Assembly (NCBI RefSeq): GCF_051106095.1
Contig: NC_135787.1
Coordinates: forward strand, 159,100,001-159,164,000
From: Pogona vitticeps
Lineage: Eukaryota > Chordata > Lepidosauria > Squamata > Agamidae
DNA length: 64,000 nt
Direction: 5' to 3'
The notes below the pieces were generated by a model. It worked only from the letters and a program-made list of their open reading frames with translations, did not search any database and was not told where the DNA came from. This document shows, one piece after another, positions 1 to 13,400 of the stretch; within the stretch, counting starts at the first letter, position 1; each line of letters starts with the position of its first letter. The position numbers were made by a program, and so were the translations under genes.

Positions 1-18
1 TATATATATATATATATA
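1..18. repeat. (TA)n microsatellite, cut by window edge
   Basis: There are nine TA units at the window start; the repeat probably continues to the left. Confidence 0.9.
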
Positions 19-215
19 GACTGTTTATTTGTAAATAGATAAAAGTTAAAACTATGATGAAGAATGTCAAATTTTCTCTTTAAAAATATCATCAACATAA
101 AGCCATGTTTAGTGCTTCTATAATGTGAAACAATACACTTTAAAATAAATTATGGATGAAATTCTTGCTTTTGTGTCATAGTAGGTTATTTTACAACACA
201 GTAAAAATGTGGGAA

Positions 216-560
216 GGGACGTGGTGGCGCTATGGGCTAAACCGCAGAAGACTGTGCTGCAGAGTCAGAAGACCAAGCAGTCGTAAGATCGAATCCACAT
301 GACGGAGTGAGTGCCTGTCACTTGTCCCAGCTCCCGCCAACCTAGCGGTTCGAAAGCATGCAAATACGAGTAGATTAATAGGGACCACCTCAGTGGGAAG
401 GTAATGGTGTTCCGTGTCTAAGTCGCACTGGCCATGTGACCACAGAAGATTGTCTTTGGACAAAACGCTGGCTCTATGGCTTGGAAACGGGGATGAGCAC
501 CGCCCCCTAGAGTCGAACATGACTGGACAAAAATTGTCAAGGGGAACCTTTACCTTTACC
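216..560 (+). repeat. tRNA-derived squamate SINE with (CCTTTA)n tail
   Basis: The element starts GGGACGTGGTGGCGCTATGG, a tRNA-like A box. A degenerate B box (AAGATCGAATCCAC) follows, then a long unique body and a CCTTTACCTTTACC tail. It is flanked by a perfect 14-bp target duplication (TAAAAATGTGGGAA at 202-215 and 561-574). Confidence 0.92.
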
Positions 561-574
561 TAAAAATGTGGGAA

Positions 575-2317
575 TTTACTGCAGGATTGTCTTTTTAAAG
601 CTGATCATCTAACTTAAGACTGAATCACCTTAGGGTCTACTTGCTCCCAAAATAGGCATGCCTGAGATTTAAGTCCAGTTTAGGAAGGCATAACTTCTCT
701 AACATCTTAAAGTATTTGGCAAGTGAGTATGGGTGTGTTAAGTATTTGGCAAGTGAGATACAAGGTTGTTTGTTTTGTTTTGTTGTTTTTGTGGTGCTAC
801 TCTGGCAATCTGTTTCTTTACTGCTTCCTTTTTCACTAGAACTAGAAATTTTATTTCAAGGGAAATTTGATGGCAATGCCTACATTGATTGCTGCCTATT
901 TTCCAATGCTTTTTACTAGTAAGTTCTGGCTTTTGTTTTGTTTTTAGGTATTGGTCAAATATTTTGCTATCACTTTTTAGAAACTCTTAGTTACCCTTCC
1001 ACTTTTATTAATTTATATTAATTGCAATTTATTATTATGCTCTACATTGCTTTGGTTATAGTTAGTACAGTAGTAAAACAAGATCCTATTGCTCTAACTA
1101 CAGTAAAAGGAATCAATGCAGGCATGGGCAAAATGCAGTCCATAGGTGGCATGTCGCTCCCCAATCCTTCTCTTTCCTTCTTTTCCTTTTCTCTTTTCTG
1201 CCCAACCAATGTCTCCAGGGCAAATAAGTGTTTACAAATGAATTAGACTTGAGGAATAAACTTGATGTTCACAGACTGAACTATATTTTATGTAGGGGGG
1301 AGTTTTAACTTTTTAAGATTTTTATTCATCAACTACTGATATACTGTGATCTACCATTTCATTTCTTTGCGCAGATTTCATCAAATTAGCCAATACAATT
1401 GCCATGTCTTAGCATTAGTAATTGTATTGCAACCTCTCTTGAGTGTTCAAAAACATCTGTAGCATAAAGCGACACAATACTCATATATTTGTCTGCTTAA
1501 TTTTGTGATTGGTCATTGGCAGGTAAACACTGACTTGATTTGCAAGCCTCATTGTTCAGGCAGGAGCTCTGAGGAAGTATCATTGGACATGGAATGTGCT
1601 ACCATTTCTAATTATTAACTTAGTACTGGGATAGCTCTTACGTTTGAGAAAATTGAATTCTCTGCCAAGGCTCAAATTAAAGAATAGCAGTTCATCTTTA
1701 AAGTGCTGCAACACTTTAAAGGCCTTGGTGCTGGGTCCCATCACCTGTCAAGCACAGGGTGGTGGGTACATGTCAGGGCTTTCTCTGTATCCAGACCCTC
1801 AACTACCTTCCAAAGAATGTCAGATTGGCTCTATTCTTCTTGAGAATAACCTTTTCTTTGATGAGAACAGCCTTTGTTCTGATAGCCTTTGCATTTCAAA
1901 ATTAGGCTTTTAAACGTATTCCTGAACTGTTTTTAAATAATGGACTCAAATACTTTATTGTACATTGCTATGGAATCTCTGAGGGGTTAAAAAGCAATCA
2001 ATCAATGCTTTCAATAAATGAACATTAAACTTCTAATTCTGATTTAGGTTTTTATTGGATTACATTTTAGTTTATATAAAACTGAAACAAGATCACTATC
2101 TCAAGTTTGCTGGCTATCATGGTTACTAAACTGGCTATTGTTGCAAAATTCATTTAGTAAAAATCCCAAAGATTTCCCATTTTTAATTTTTTAAAAAACT
2201 TAAACATTGTTACAGTCTGTATAGCATTGCATTTAATTTTATGCAGGAATATGCTGCTCTGTGTCATCCTCTGAAGAAGAGTTCCTTCTATAGCAATAAA
2301 TTCAAAATGCTACACTA
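575..2317. other. 3' flank of gene A, no gene seen
   Basis: This is AT-rich unique-looking sequence. The short open frames here have no recognisable protein features. Confidence 0.6.
2051..2056 (-). promoter_or_regulatory. Possible polyadenylation signal of gene A
   Basis: AATAAA on the minus strand lies about 260 bp beyond the candidate stop. It is in an AT-rich region where chance hexamers are common. Confidence 0.2.
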
Positions 2318-2374
2318 TCAGCCTTCTTCAGGAACCACTTGTGGCATGGGACGAATCTTTTCAAGCAGTGCTAC
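2318..2374 (-). CDS. SLC5A8-like: Gene A candidate terminal exon 15
   Basis: After an ATTACAATTACAG acceptor the frame reads V-A-L-L-E-K-I-R-P-M-P-Q-V-V-P-E-E-G and then a stop (TGA at 2320-2318). It is phase 0, as exon 14 requires, and the P-E-E-G ending loosely matches P-D-E-G in gene B's last exon. It lacks the following N-P-A-F block, and the acceptor has a poor pyrimidine tract. The real last exon may instead lie before position 1. With this exon the protein would have 591 residues. Confidence 0.3.
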   Translation of the reverse strand, partial: VALLEKIRPMPQVVPEEG

Positions 2375-2878
2375 CTGTAATTGTAATGGTAATTGTTTGC
2401 AAAAATATAAGGAATGAAACGGAAAATACTTATTGACATTTACAAAGACCATTGTTGGATACACAGCAAAGTGCACTTGTCCAGTAACATGGGGTAAAAT
2501 GGAAAATCCTGCTTCCTTTTTGATCCAGTGAGTAGGAAATATGACTGAGAAAAAGGTTGCATGGATTACATTCCAAATTTGATCTGCAGATGCAAGAGTT
2601 TTGTTGTGCAAGCAAAAACACCTCACATTTGGCTTTTGTTGATAATCTCTACCCCTTCTCTTGTTCATGACAAAAGCACCATCAAGTGAGCTGTTATATT
2701 ACGCATAATGATATCTGAGCCAGGGGACCAATATACTTCATACTTTTCTTTTCTCAGAACTCCTGATATTAAATTCTTAATTTAAAGAAGCTAAAAGTGC
2801 TAAAATATTTCTAGAGTATTTATACAACTGCATATTATCAGAGAAGACAAATGAAAATGACTTTTACACTTGCCACTT

Positions 2879-2880
<2 letters not shown>

Positions 2881-2929
<49 letters not shown>

Positions 2930-2961
2930 GTGTGTGTGTGTGTGCGTGTGTGTGTGTGTGT
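2881..2961 (+). repeat. (CT)n followed by (TG)n microsatellite
   Basis: About 22 CT units run directly into interrupted TG units. Open frames across it on both strands are low-complexity artefacts. Confidence 0.95.
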
Positions 2962-3099
2962 TTGGGTGAATCTCAGGGAAGGGAAGGGGAATGGCATGCT
3001 CCCATTTGTATTATTTCGGGCAGGGGAAGGTATGGCACTGGGGATCAGGCACTCCAGGGGAGAGAAAGATTAAATTGATCATTGAACTTTATTCCATGC

Positions 3100-4210
3100 T
3101 TTGTTCCTTTCCCCCATACCTCAAGATCCAGGTTGTCCCATTAGCTCACCCTCTAGGTACTGCTGGTACTGCTGCTGAACGCCAACTCGGTCCATAATGG
3201 AACACTCATCATCCATGACTTGAATGTGGACGAAGGGGCTGACCTGGTGTGTATTACTGAGTCATAGCTGAATGAGCTGCTTAGGATGAACCTCAGCTTT
3301 GCCCACCTGAATAATCAAACCAGTCTCGAGCTAAGTTGGAGAGTTTGGGGAAAGAAGTTACTCTTTTCCACAGGGGCACCATCTTTCTCAAAAGGAAGCT
3401 TATATGCCCTGGCACCAGTTTTGAGGGCCTGTACCCAAAGAGGGTTGCTGACGTACTGATTATCCTGCTGTCCAGCTGCCTCCCTGCCTGAGCTGGCTGA
3501 GGGGATTTTTGGATATGATGTTTCATAACCACCAGACTGTTGTTCTGAGGGACTTCAACATCTCCACTGAGGCTGCCCTGACAGGTTCTGCTGAGGATTT
3601 CATGGCAACAAAGCAGCCATCTCAATATATTGTTGACCCAATACATGTGGCAGGTCACACACTCTGGACCTGGTTTCTACCACTGGAAGAACATGGGATT
3701 ATCTGTTTTCAAAGGGGTTATGAACAATTCCGTTGTCATGGTCAGATCGTTGCCTTGTGAAGTTTTATGGTAGTAGACAACAAAACAAAGGTTCAGTTCA
3801 GTTGTTCCCAGGTCCAAGAAATGGGTAGGAAACCTATTCTGGAGGGAATCATACTCCCCCCCCCTTGAGGAGCAGGTCCACACTGTTTAAGGATACTCCT
3901 GGATTCATCTGGAAGATCATGTGAGCTCACTGGCTCACAATGCCCAAGGCCAGCTTCGACTGAGCTACAACCGTTCCAAATGAATTCTACACGTTGACAA
4001 TGACCTACAAAGTCCTAAATGGCTTGGAACCTGGATATTTGAAGGGGTGCCTCTTCCTTTATAAACCAGTCCAACCATTAAGATATGTTGGGGTGGCCCT
4101 CCTCCATGTCCCACCAGCTGGAGCATCGTTTTGGCACCAAGCCAAAGCTAGCTTATTGGTTATAGCCTTTTGGGATTGAGGATTTTAGCCTGCAGAGGTT
4201 TTAAACCAAC
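3100..4210 (+). mobile_element. L2-like (Jockey superfamily) LINE fragment, internally deleted
   Basis: Plus-strand translations show an endonuclease fragment (L-R-D-F-N-I-S-T-E-A-A-L-T-G-S-A-E-D-F, near 3540-3600) and the 3' coding end (M-T-Y-K-V-L-N-G-L-E-P-G-Y-L-K-G, near 4000-4050). The reverse-transcriptase core between them is missing. It lies antisense in intron 14 of gene A. The clade is assigned from remembered squamate LINE proteins. Confidence 0.65.
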
Positions 4211-4380
4211 AGTTGCAATGTTTTAATGTGTTAACATTAAGAAGTTTAAATTTAAATTTTTAATGATTTTATGCTTTTAAATTGTCTTATACAGCTCCAT
4301 AACTCACCCTGAGATCTTGCAATATAGCAGATATCAGAAATGTTTTGAATGAATGAATGAATGAATGACATCATACTTAC

Positions 4381-4466
4381 ACAGTTCGATTTCCAGTACA
4401 CAAAATTGGCAAAAAATTCCTCTTTGCCAAACAAAAGCTTGCGGTCCACCTCTTGATTTAGTCCTC
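4381..4466 (-). CDS. SLC5A8-like: Gene A exon 14 (cytoplasmic tail)
   Basis: The exon encodes [12 protein letters not shown] and then K-E-E-F-F-A-N-F. It aligns with the tail block of gene B exon 14 (L-R-Q-N-V-D-R-K ... K-E-D-F-L-S-N-F). The length (86 nt) is equal. It leaves in phase 0 at a strong GTAAGTATG donor, so at least one more exon is expected downstream. Confidence 0.9.
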
Positions 4467-7400
4467 CTGAAAAAGAGTTTGCTTTACAGTATGCATTCAG
4501 AATAACTCCAAAATTAAAATCAGAGATTGCTCTATAAGAACTCATTGACCTTGCATCATATGACATAAACAAAACTTTTGTGAGATGTTACAAACACTAA
4601 ACTCTGTGTGAAGCTGCTAGGTTGAAATGGCATGGATTTCAGCATAAAAATGTGTTGTACACAACTAACAACACTGCTGCCAAACTGCTATGATAACAGA
4701 TGTTGCTTCCATTATTCATTCATTTATTTTAAAAATTAAGGGATTTTTCTACTGAAAATAGAAAACACTGTACAAATTAATATGATGAATGTTAAAGTAA
4801 TAACAATTAATTATAACAAGGCACAGCAAACAATTATTAACTTTCTGTGAAGCACTTTCCATTTAAGTTCCAAATGTCCAGCTACCAACACTGAAGACAA
4901 CAGTGCTTTTTAAAAGCATCTTACACTCAGGTTTAAAATCTTGACAGACCTTTGTCTTTTGTAGGGGTGGGTTTTTTGTTGTTGTGTTTTTTGTTTGTTT
5001 GTTTCTTGAGACATGGATCTAAATATAGGACTAGCAGAGGAAAAGAGTGCACTAATGCATATTCCAGCAGCTCAAGTAGGCAATGATCAGATAGCATCCC
5101 ACAACTAAACAAGACAGTATGCTCTAGGTATCCATGCCCCCCCACATTCTGAACCCCCCCCCCCGAAGGATCCCTTTTGGCCTCCCAATTGTGTTTACAA
5201 GGAAAAAGGGATTACTAGGGAGCCTCAGAACCTAAAAGGGGTGGACAGGAAGTTATAAACATGATTTTAAAATATGATTAAATTAAGCAGTAATGTTCCC
5301 ATGTGATGACATAATTCTTACTGCAAGTTGTATCAATAGATTTTAGCCAATAAAATATAGTCTTTTCCATCCCTATGAAAATCACTATCGCCAGAGCATT
5401 GCTACAACCAGACATTGTTACAGAAACCAGAGGTAGAATTAGTACAGAAATCATTCAGTTAGCATGGATGTAGAAGTGTAGGTCTACAGAATACTACACT
5501 TCAGGGAAAAGTTTAGATTGGAGGAACCTTCAGACTACCTAAGGTCTTTTGAAGCTACTTTACATGTATGTGTTAATACAGTAAAACACATAGCAGACAA
5601 ATTTGAATGAATTTTAAACACAGACTTCTACATGTAATTGAAAAGTCAAAAAATTTACCTGTTGCTAAACTAATAACCGCCCCCACAAAGAATGTGACAA
5701 AAGTTCCTAACGTACTGAAGTAAAGATATGACAGTGAATACCAATAGTCTTGAAGAGCTGGTCTGGAAGAAACACAAAAGGTTAATTTTTTTCTCTTTAA
5801 AACTATGTTCTAAAGAAGTTCACAAAGTTTAAATGGATTCAGGGTACAATCCTGTACATTTACCTGAGAGTAATTTCTGTTACACTGAACAAGACTTCCT
5901 TCTAAGTCCACATGCTGGCTTATGATGCAATGTTAAAAACAGATGACAGATTATGGAAGAATGATTTTTCTGATTCATAAGTAGCTAACAAACATCTATT
6001 TAACATTAACACATGGCCCACTTTGTATTTAAGTTTTAAGAAACTAGAGGGTTTTTTGTTTTTTTTTTACAATTTGATTTAACAGATTTCTTAACTGCTT
6101 TCCAGGACTAAAGTCTTCCAATTTTATATTTATATGATTAGTGCGCAATGCCACAAATTAATTTTAAACAAATGTAAGCATAAACCAGTAAACCACCAGA
6201 GTGGTGCCTCGCATTACGACGTTAATTCATTCCAGCGAAATTGCTGTAGAACAAAAACGTCGTAAAGCGATTGTTAAAAGCCCATAGAAATGCATTAAAA
6301 CCCGGTTAATGCATTCCTATGGGCTGGAAACTCACCGTCCAGTGAAGATCCTCCATAGAGTGGCCATTTTCACTGCCTGTGCAGCGAGGAATCTGTCCCA
6401 GAAAAGAGCAGGGAGCCATTTTATTTTCCCGGTGGCCGTTTTGAAACCACCGATCAGCTGTGCAAAAATCGTCACTTTGTGAAGATCGGTTCCTGAAGCA
6501 GGGAACCGATCATCGCAAAGTGAAATTCCTCCATAGGAAACATCGTTTTGCAATCGCTTTTGCGATCGCAAAAGAGTCAACGTCAAGCGGTTTCATCGTA
6601 AAACAGAGTGCCCGTCTTAAATCAAACAATTTGATTTAACAGTTAAGAAATCTGTTAAATCAAATTGTAAAAAAACTCTAGTTTCTTAAAACTTAAATAC
6701 AAAGTGGGCCATGTGTTAATGTTAAATAGATGTTTGTTAGCTACCTATGGATCATGAAAACCATTCTTCCATAATCTGTCATTTGTTCTTAACCCTGCAT
6801 CATAAGCCAGCATGTGGACTTAGAAGGAAGACTTTTATATACAGTATATATAAAATGTACAAATCCAAAGAAAAACAAGCATTCAAAACCCTCTTAAAGC
6901 AGATGGGACAACCTAAAATTCTTGGGAGTGGGCTCCACAACATATTGGCCACTGATGAGAAGACTTTAGTTCTCCCAAGACTTACAGATCTCAGCAGTGG
7001 GCCAGCAAGTAGAGCCCTTTGATTCTGACAATCTTAATACACAAGTCAGTTCACACAAAAAAACAGGCAGTCCTAAAAATAACCCACTACTGAGGTCTTT
7101 AAATATCAAAAATAGCACTCTGCTTTGGGAACACATCAGTAGTCCTTGCAGCTGGTACGGAATTGGCATTTTCTGTTTATTAAGAAAAAAAAACCTGCAT
7201 GGCAAGTGGTTAAAATGTACCAACATTGTTTGCAACTGTTCAGGTGATGATGCCACCTATTAGACCTTGTCCATTAATTCATGTCTCTTCAGTTTTACAA
7301 CTGTCTTTTAAAAATTCACATGCTAATTATCAGAACCACAATTTTCAAACTGATAAAATATTGATTGGTAATTAAAATTAACCTAGACAAATATTCAGTA

Positions 7401-10400
7401 TTTCAATTCCACTTCTTCCACTGTTTGTTATCATACTTTTCTTTCCAAAAGGATGCTCAAAGAGGTCAACAATGACACACTAAAACAGCCATTCTTGGGG
7501 GGCCCTGGCACACTTGAAGGCAGCCACAGATAAGAAACAATTCTTTGTGTACCACCTTAAAAGGCTCACTATGCAACGAGTGCAATCCTGATTCGGCCTA
7601 CTTTTTTTTCATACAGTGTTTATGACAGTGGTCAAAAACAGATTGACAATGGCTGCATTAAAACATCAATAAAAACAAAGTATAAAAAGTGCCAGAACAA
7701 ATACAGTAACATAAACAAAGAAATCTGATATGAAAACTCATTCCCATCATAGCTGACTTTTTAACCTGACACAAAATTGATTTGTCGCACAGACCTTGGA
7801 GAAGTTGGAGGAGGCAGAGTGGTTGTTATGTGTTCAATCACTGTGAGGTTGGGTCTTCTACAACCCTGAGTTGAAAGAGGTAATGGCAAAGTTCTGTGAG
7901 GAGGGGGAGGGTACTTGTGAGATCCAATTCCAACCCACAGTACGAGAAGAAATCCACAAATAAGGCCTGAAAATGCACCCTGAAAGATAGAATGTTACAC
8001 TGAATGAAAACAGCAGTAACTAAAGAAACGTATTATCTTAAAAACCTATGTTGCCTACCAAATATTTAAAGTTGTCCACATATGGCTTTCATAGGTTGTT
8101 AATACAGTCCAATTATCTGTTACCCCTGCAAGAGTACTAGGGATGGGATTTGTAATTCCAGGAGCCCCAGCCCCAGAAGTAAGCTATAATCCCCTCTGCA
8201 GACTTCTTTCTGGGACTAGGAGAGAAGGCAAGAGAGAGGTCCTCCTACTACCATTATCTGCTTCACTGCAAGTGCTTTGGCTAGAAAACGGAAAGGAACA
8301 CCTCTGTCTCAGTGCTTCCTGGGAGTCACCTCACTGATTCATGATAAGGGTAACCTTGTTACGCATTAGATTCTATAGGGGGGTCCTCAATAAAATACTC
8401 CTGGAGGAAGCACAATTTCCATTTACACACAATAGTTCACCAGGTCTGTTTATAAGCGTCCTTAAAAATGCGTTTTAAGGTTTAAAACAAACCTGAGAAG
8501 ATTGTAACTATGTTTTAAATTAAAATCTCAATGTTCCCAAAAGCACAATTTACTATGGGGGGGGGGGGGAATAAATCTGTCAGGAGACATCACCAGACCT
8601 TCACGGGTACAGTACTAGTTTTGATGATCACATTCAGCCCAGTGGCCTGCCCACCCACACAGAAGCAAACAAAACATCACCAAATGAACCTCACCAAAAT
8701 ACACACCTTTAAAATAATAAATACAGAATATGTTAGCCTAATAATTATTTTTAAAAACTAGTCAAAAACAGAAAGCGTTTACACACACACAAACACAGAG
8801 GGGGAAATAGCAAAAATTTTAAACCACACAGAGACTCCTCTCCCCAAAACCAAGAAAAGCAAGAAAACAAATACATACTGGCAAAAAATACAATCAAGCC
8901 GGCCTCCTCCAGTGCAAACCAAAATTACCAGAATAGATTATTTCCTCTTTTCCTACCACTTGACTCCTTCTCTTCTCTCAATTCAAATACAAAGCAGGGC
9001 AAATTAAATCTGAAGGAGGCATGCTGCACAGACAGGTGGCTATAAGTAGCAAAAATAATTCAAAGAAACCCATTAAAAACATGGAAAAGAAAGGATCCAA
9101 GATGGAGTAAGGAAGCCATCAATCCAAGATGGAAGATAGAAGGGACTCAGCACAACAATCAACTGAAGCAAAGCATGCTCCTCACTGTTTTCCAGGCCCT
9201 TCTACAAATTCAAAGTTTGCTAACACTATTGGATGAAAATAAATCTTAGTTTTCACTGAGAAAATGGCAGTGAGAAGTTACAAAGAGAGAACACGAAAGA
9301 AACACAAATGTTTTGTGTACCTCTCTTCCATAAACATGAATCATTTGTATTTTGAAGTCTCTCTTTTGGCAATGAAAAGAGTAATTCATGCTGAAAGAAC
9401 ACAAGTTTCGTCTGTCATTTAAACACTAAAGGCTCATCCCTAAAGAAAACTCGTAAGCTTTTTGTTTTTGCCCATCCAAATGCAACAAACAAGGTCCTCT
9501 CAGACTTTTACCAATTTGCTCCTTTCCCAGGAGATTACAGCAGTCCCTACACCAGTCCCTACATTCTTTAACATGTAAAACAGAGGCACCAATATGCATT
9601 ACTGAAACTCCTCAGAAATTTAAAATTTATTTAAATTAAACAAAATGCATCATTTGTCTTTTTAGATACTAGAGTGGTTTCAACTATGTACTAGATGAAA
9701 TCACTGTTCAGTGTTTCATAAAACCATAAGTAATTACATGACATATATATTCAACCTCCCGTGGTACACAGTGGTTTTCTGCATGTTATTGTGGTTTAAG
9801 ACAAAACTATGGTTTGGTGAGATGAAATGGCAAATGATAGTTTGCCTTCAATAGTGTAGGTAAAGAAGAAGAAAGGAAGAGGAGAGAGGGAATACCATGA
9901 CACCCTTGGCTGGGTTGGAAAATAACAATCTCACATGCAACTTAACATTGGGTTTCAGTAGGAGGAAGCTTTCTGAAACTAAGGTGACTATCTTTTGCAG
10001 TAACCAATTAAATTCCTCTCCACAGAAGCTTAATGAGAGCACAATTCCCCCCCCCCCGTCATCCTCAACTGCCAGCACCTTCTTTGCTTAGCCCAAATCA
10101 ATGCCTGAGGAAGCTTCTGCACAAGATCACACTTTTCTGCATCAGTTCACATGATCAACAAATGTAGATGGATCCAATATTAAAAGAAATAGAAGTTTCA
10201 GCAGCAGAGAGGCTAAAAACTATGGATTTGAGGGTGGAAACTTCAGGTTAATTCTCATTTGATTTTATAGCATGTGTCAAATGGAAAACAATGCAAATCA
10301 GACTGTCCCAAACCTGTAACATTTCCCACATTTTATGTCAATGTAAGTGCATTACTGTACTTTATCTCCTTCCCTCTTCCTCTGTTTATCTATGTACAAC

Positions 10401-13400
10401 ATAGATTTATTACCTATATAAATCTATGATGTAATGATGACATCATTCATGGCTTCTGAAACAATACAAAACAAAGAACAAAATTCCCCACACTATTTAA
10501 CACGAGGAGCATTTCGCAACATGCATACTTACTTTCGCGTTTCCAAAAGGCAACAGGACACCCACAGAAAATACTCCCAAAAGAGGTCCACCAAGTATCC
10601 CAAAAATACTGAGTGCAGCCTAAAAGGGGGGGGGGGGAAGAGAATCACAAACCTTTACAGACATAGGAAGAAGCAGAAAGAGCATATTTGATTTTCCAAG
10701 AAAATGCATTTCCTTCAGGGGATAGAGAGCATCCTGCAGTTGGTAACACGTCCCATCAAACAGGGGACAGTGGTTTGTATTGAGACTAATAGAGTTGAAC
10801 GTACGTCCATTTATCTCACAGGGCCGAATCAAAACTTAACTTCTGCAGTTCTTTGAGAGTATCAGCAAGCATGTAGAATGAGGTGATCCAGAAGACACCT
10901 GTATACCTGTGTTTTCAAAATGTTTTTGAGTAAACGTAGCACCATGGGAAAAAAGCCCTCCTACAGTTTTGTCACTGGTTAAAGAAGGCAAAGCAGAGAG
11001 CAGAAATAAATAGACAGTTCTCAGAAGGAGTGCATGTCTATAAAGAGCAGAGTTCTCAAAGGACGTAACGGTGAGCAGTCACGTGGACAGTTAGTGCTAC
11101 TACTACTATTATTGCTTATTAACATTTCTCTTTAAGACAAGTCAAAGAAAAGAAAAGCAAATGCCCCTCTGTTGCCCTCTCCTATCTGCTTCTGCTTCCT
11201 GAAAAAGTCTGCTACTTAAAAAAAAAATGTAAGTACTGCAGTGCATCTGCAGCCCTAATAGGGTCTAATTTTTTTAAAAGTTCCTCTGCCTCTAAGTCTT
11301 ACACCTCAGCCAGATGCCCAAGCAAAATGGTCTCAGATATCCCATTCTGCTAAATATTCACTGTAACAAAAACAAAGAATGCAATACCCGCAAAACAGCT
11401 GAATGGGCAATCAGCGCATGGCAGATGTAGTTCAGAGAAAGTATACAGTGATACACAATGGGACAGAAAATGCTATCCACATATAAACCAGAGCTGATGG
11501 TGACTAACCAGAAATAAAACATTATTAGATATAGTGCCAGGAGTGATATTGGAATTTATTTAGATGTGATTTTAATAAACAAACTCATGTGTTCTGTGAA
11601 ATGGGTGTTTTGTTGGAAAATAATAAATTTTAAACTTTGTAAACTTTTATACAGTGGGGTCTTGACTTAAGAACGGCTTGAGTTAAGAACATTTTGACTT
11701 AAGAACCACTCTCATAGGAAAATATTGACTTGACTTACGTACTTAGATTTGAGTTAAGAGCTGGAAAAAAAAAACCACGTGGGAGGCAGGGAAAGTGCAA
11801 AATTTGAACTTTCAGTTAACTGTTGGCCAGTGAAAAGGGTGCCTGTCTGCTTCCTCACTCCTCCCAGCATTTAGAGAGTAAATTGGGAGACAGTCTTCAG
11901 ACTGCCTGGTCCTGTCCTGCCTGGACTGTATTTTCCCTGCCTTCCCTGAACCTTTCTTGACCTAAGAAAAAAAAGAAACAAAATATCCCCCTCTAGTGGT
12001 CAAAGGCGGAATAGCAGCTTCCCATTAGTTTCTATGGACGGAAAAGAGCAGATACGGATCAAATGGTTTTCAATGCATTCCTATGGGAAATGCAGATTTG
12101 ACCTGAGAACCTTTTGACTTGAGAACCGCCTTCCAATACGGATTAAGTTCTCAAGTCAAGACCCCACTGTAACTACCACAGCTACTATGTCAGGCATTTT
12201 GTCAATTGGCAAGCCTCTATAGCAACCATTTCGCATCTCTGACATTTCCTCAAATTCCAAATCTGTCCGCAGTTCCAAAAAATATTAAAGATCTTGCTTT
12301 CAGACACTGTTTCCTTTTTCTTTCTTTCTCCCAATGGGTGCATGTTCATATGTGTCTGAGGTCTTGTAACTAAGCCAGTCACTACCAGTGGGAGCAACAA
12401 TAACTGACAGTCTTCTGTGCTCTTTTATCTGAAGATCTACATATATAAAGTAGCAGTTGCAAAAAAAAACCCTATTTTCTAATTGGTGAGAGTACTAAAA
12501 CTGAATTAACAGTTCAGGTATAGAGTCATGATATACTATATGCTATGCTTCTTTCCCAACAAACAAAATTCTGATTTGTTTTTGCTTTTTATTCTCTGGA
12601 AATATATACAGTGGTGCCTCGCTTAACGTTTGCTTCGTTTAACGTTTTTTTCGCTTAACGTTTATTTTTTCAGAGGCAGATTGTGCTTCGTATAACGTTT
12701 TTCCCTATGGGCGATTTTCGCATAGCGTTTTTGGGACCATGCTTCGCTTAACGTTTTTGGTTTTAGGTCCCCTGCTTCGCTTAACGTTTTTTTGTTTTCA
12801 ATTTAAAAAGTGTTTTAGAAGGGTCCAAAACGGTTCTAAATGCTTGGATTCGTTAGAGGACACCTTAAGTCATGTGCAAACCTGATTTGGCTTTGATCTG
12901 ACGTTTCGTTAATTTTTTGTGAATTTTTGTTTTTTGGCCCATAGGAACCAATGGACCTGTCAAAATCTGACAGCTCCATGCTTTCCTATGGGGGAGAAAA
13001 CAATTTACAAAAAATTAACGAAAGTTCAGATCAAAGCCAAATCAGGTTTGCACACAACTTAGGGGGTCCTCTAACGAACCCAAGAATTTAGAACAGTTGC
13101 TGAGTCTTCATTAATTTTTTGTGAATTTTTTCTTCCCCCATAGGAAATAATGGAGCTGTCAGATTTTGACAGCTGTCAAAAGTTGGGGGAAAAAAATTCA
13201 CCATTAATTAACGAAAAGTCAGATCAAAGCCAAATTAACTTTTGCATCCGTTTTAGAGGGTGCAGAAGCTAATCCAAGCATTTAAAACCATTTTTGACCC
13301 TTTTATGACACACTTAATTTTGCAAAAATTGACTTCGCAAAGCCATTGAAACCTATTGAGTCAGCTACAATACATTCCAATGGAGGATACATTGTATCGT

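Noticed and set aside
216-300. Functional tRNA gene
   Set aside because: The A-box-like start belongs to a SINE with a long body, a CCTTTA tail and a target duplication. The B box is degraded and no cloverleaf can be drawn.
2375-2668. Open frame of 116 codons on the minus strand as a separate gene
   Set aside because: No recognisable domain, no conserved context and atypical composition. Only its last 19 codons are considered, as a possible terminal exon of gene A.
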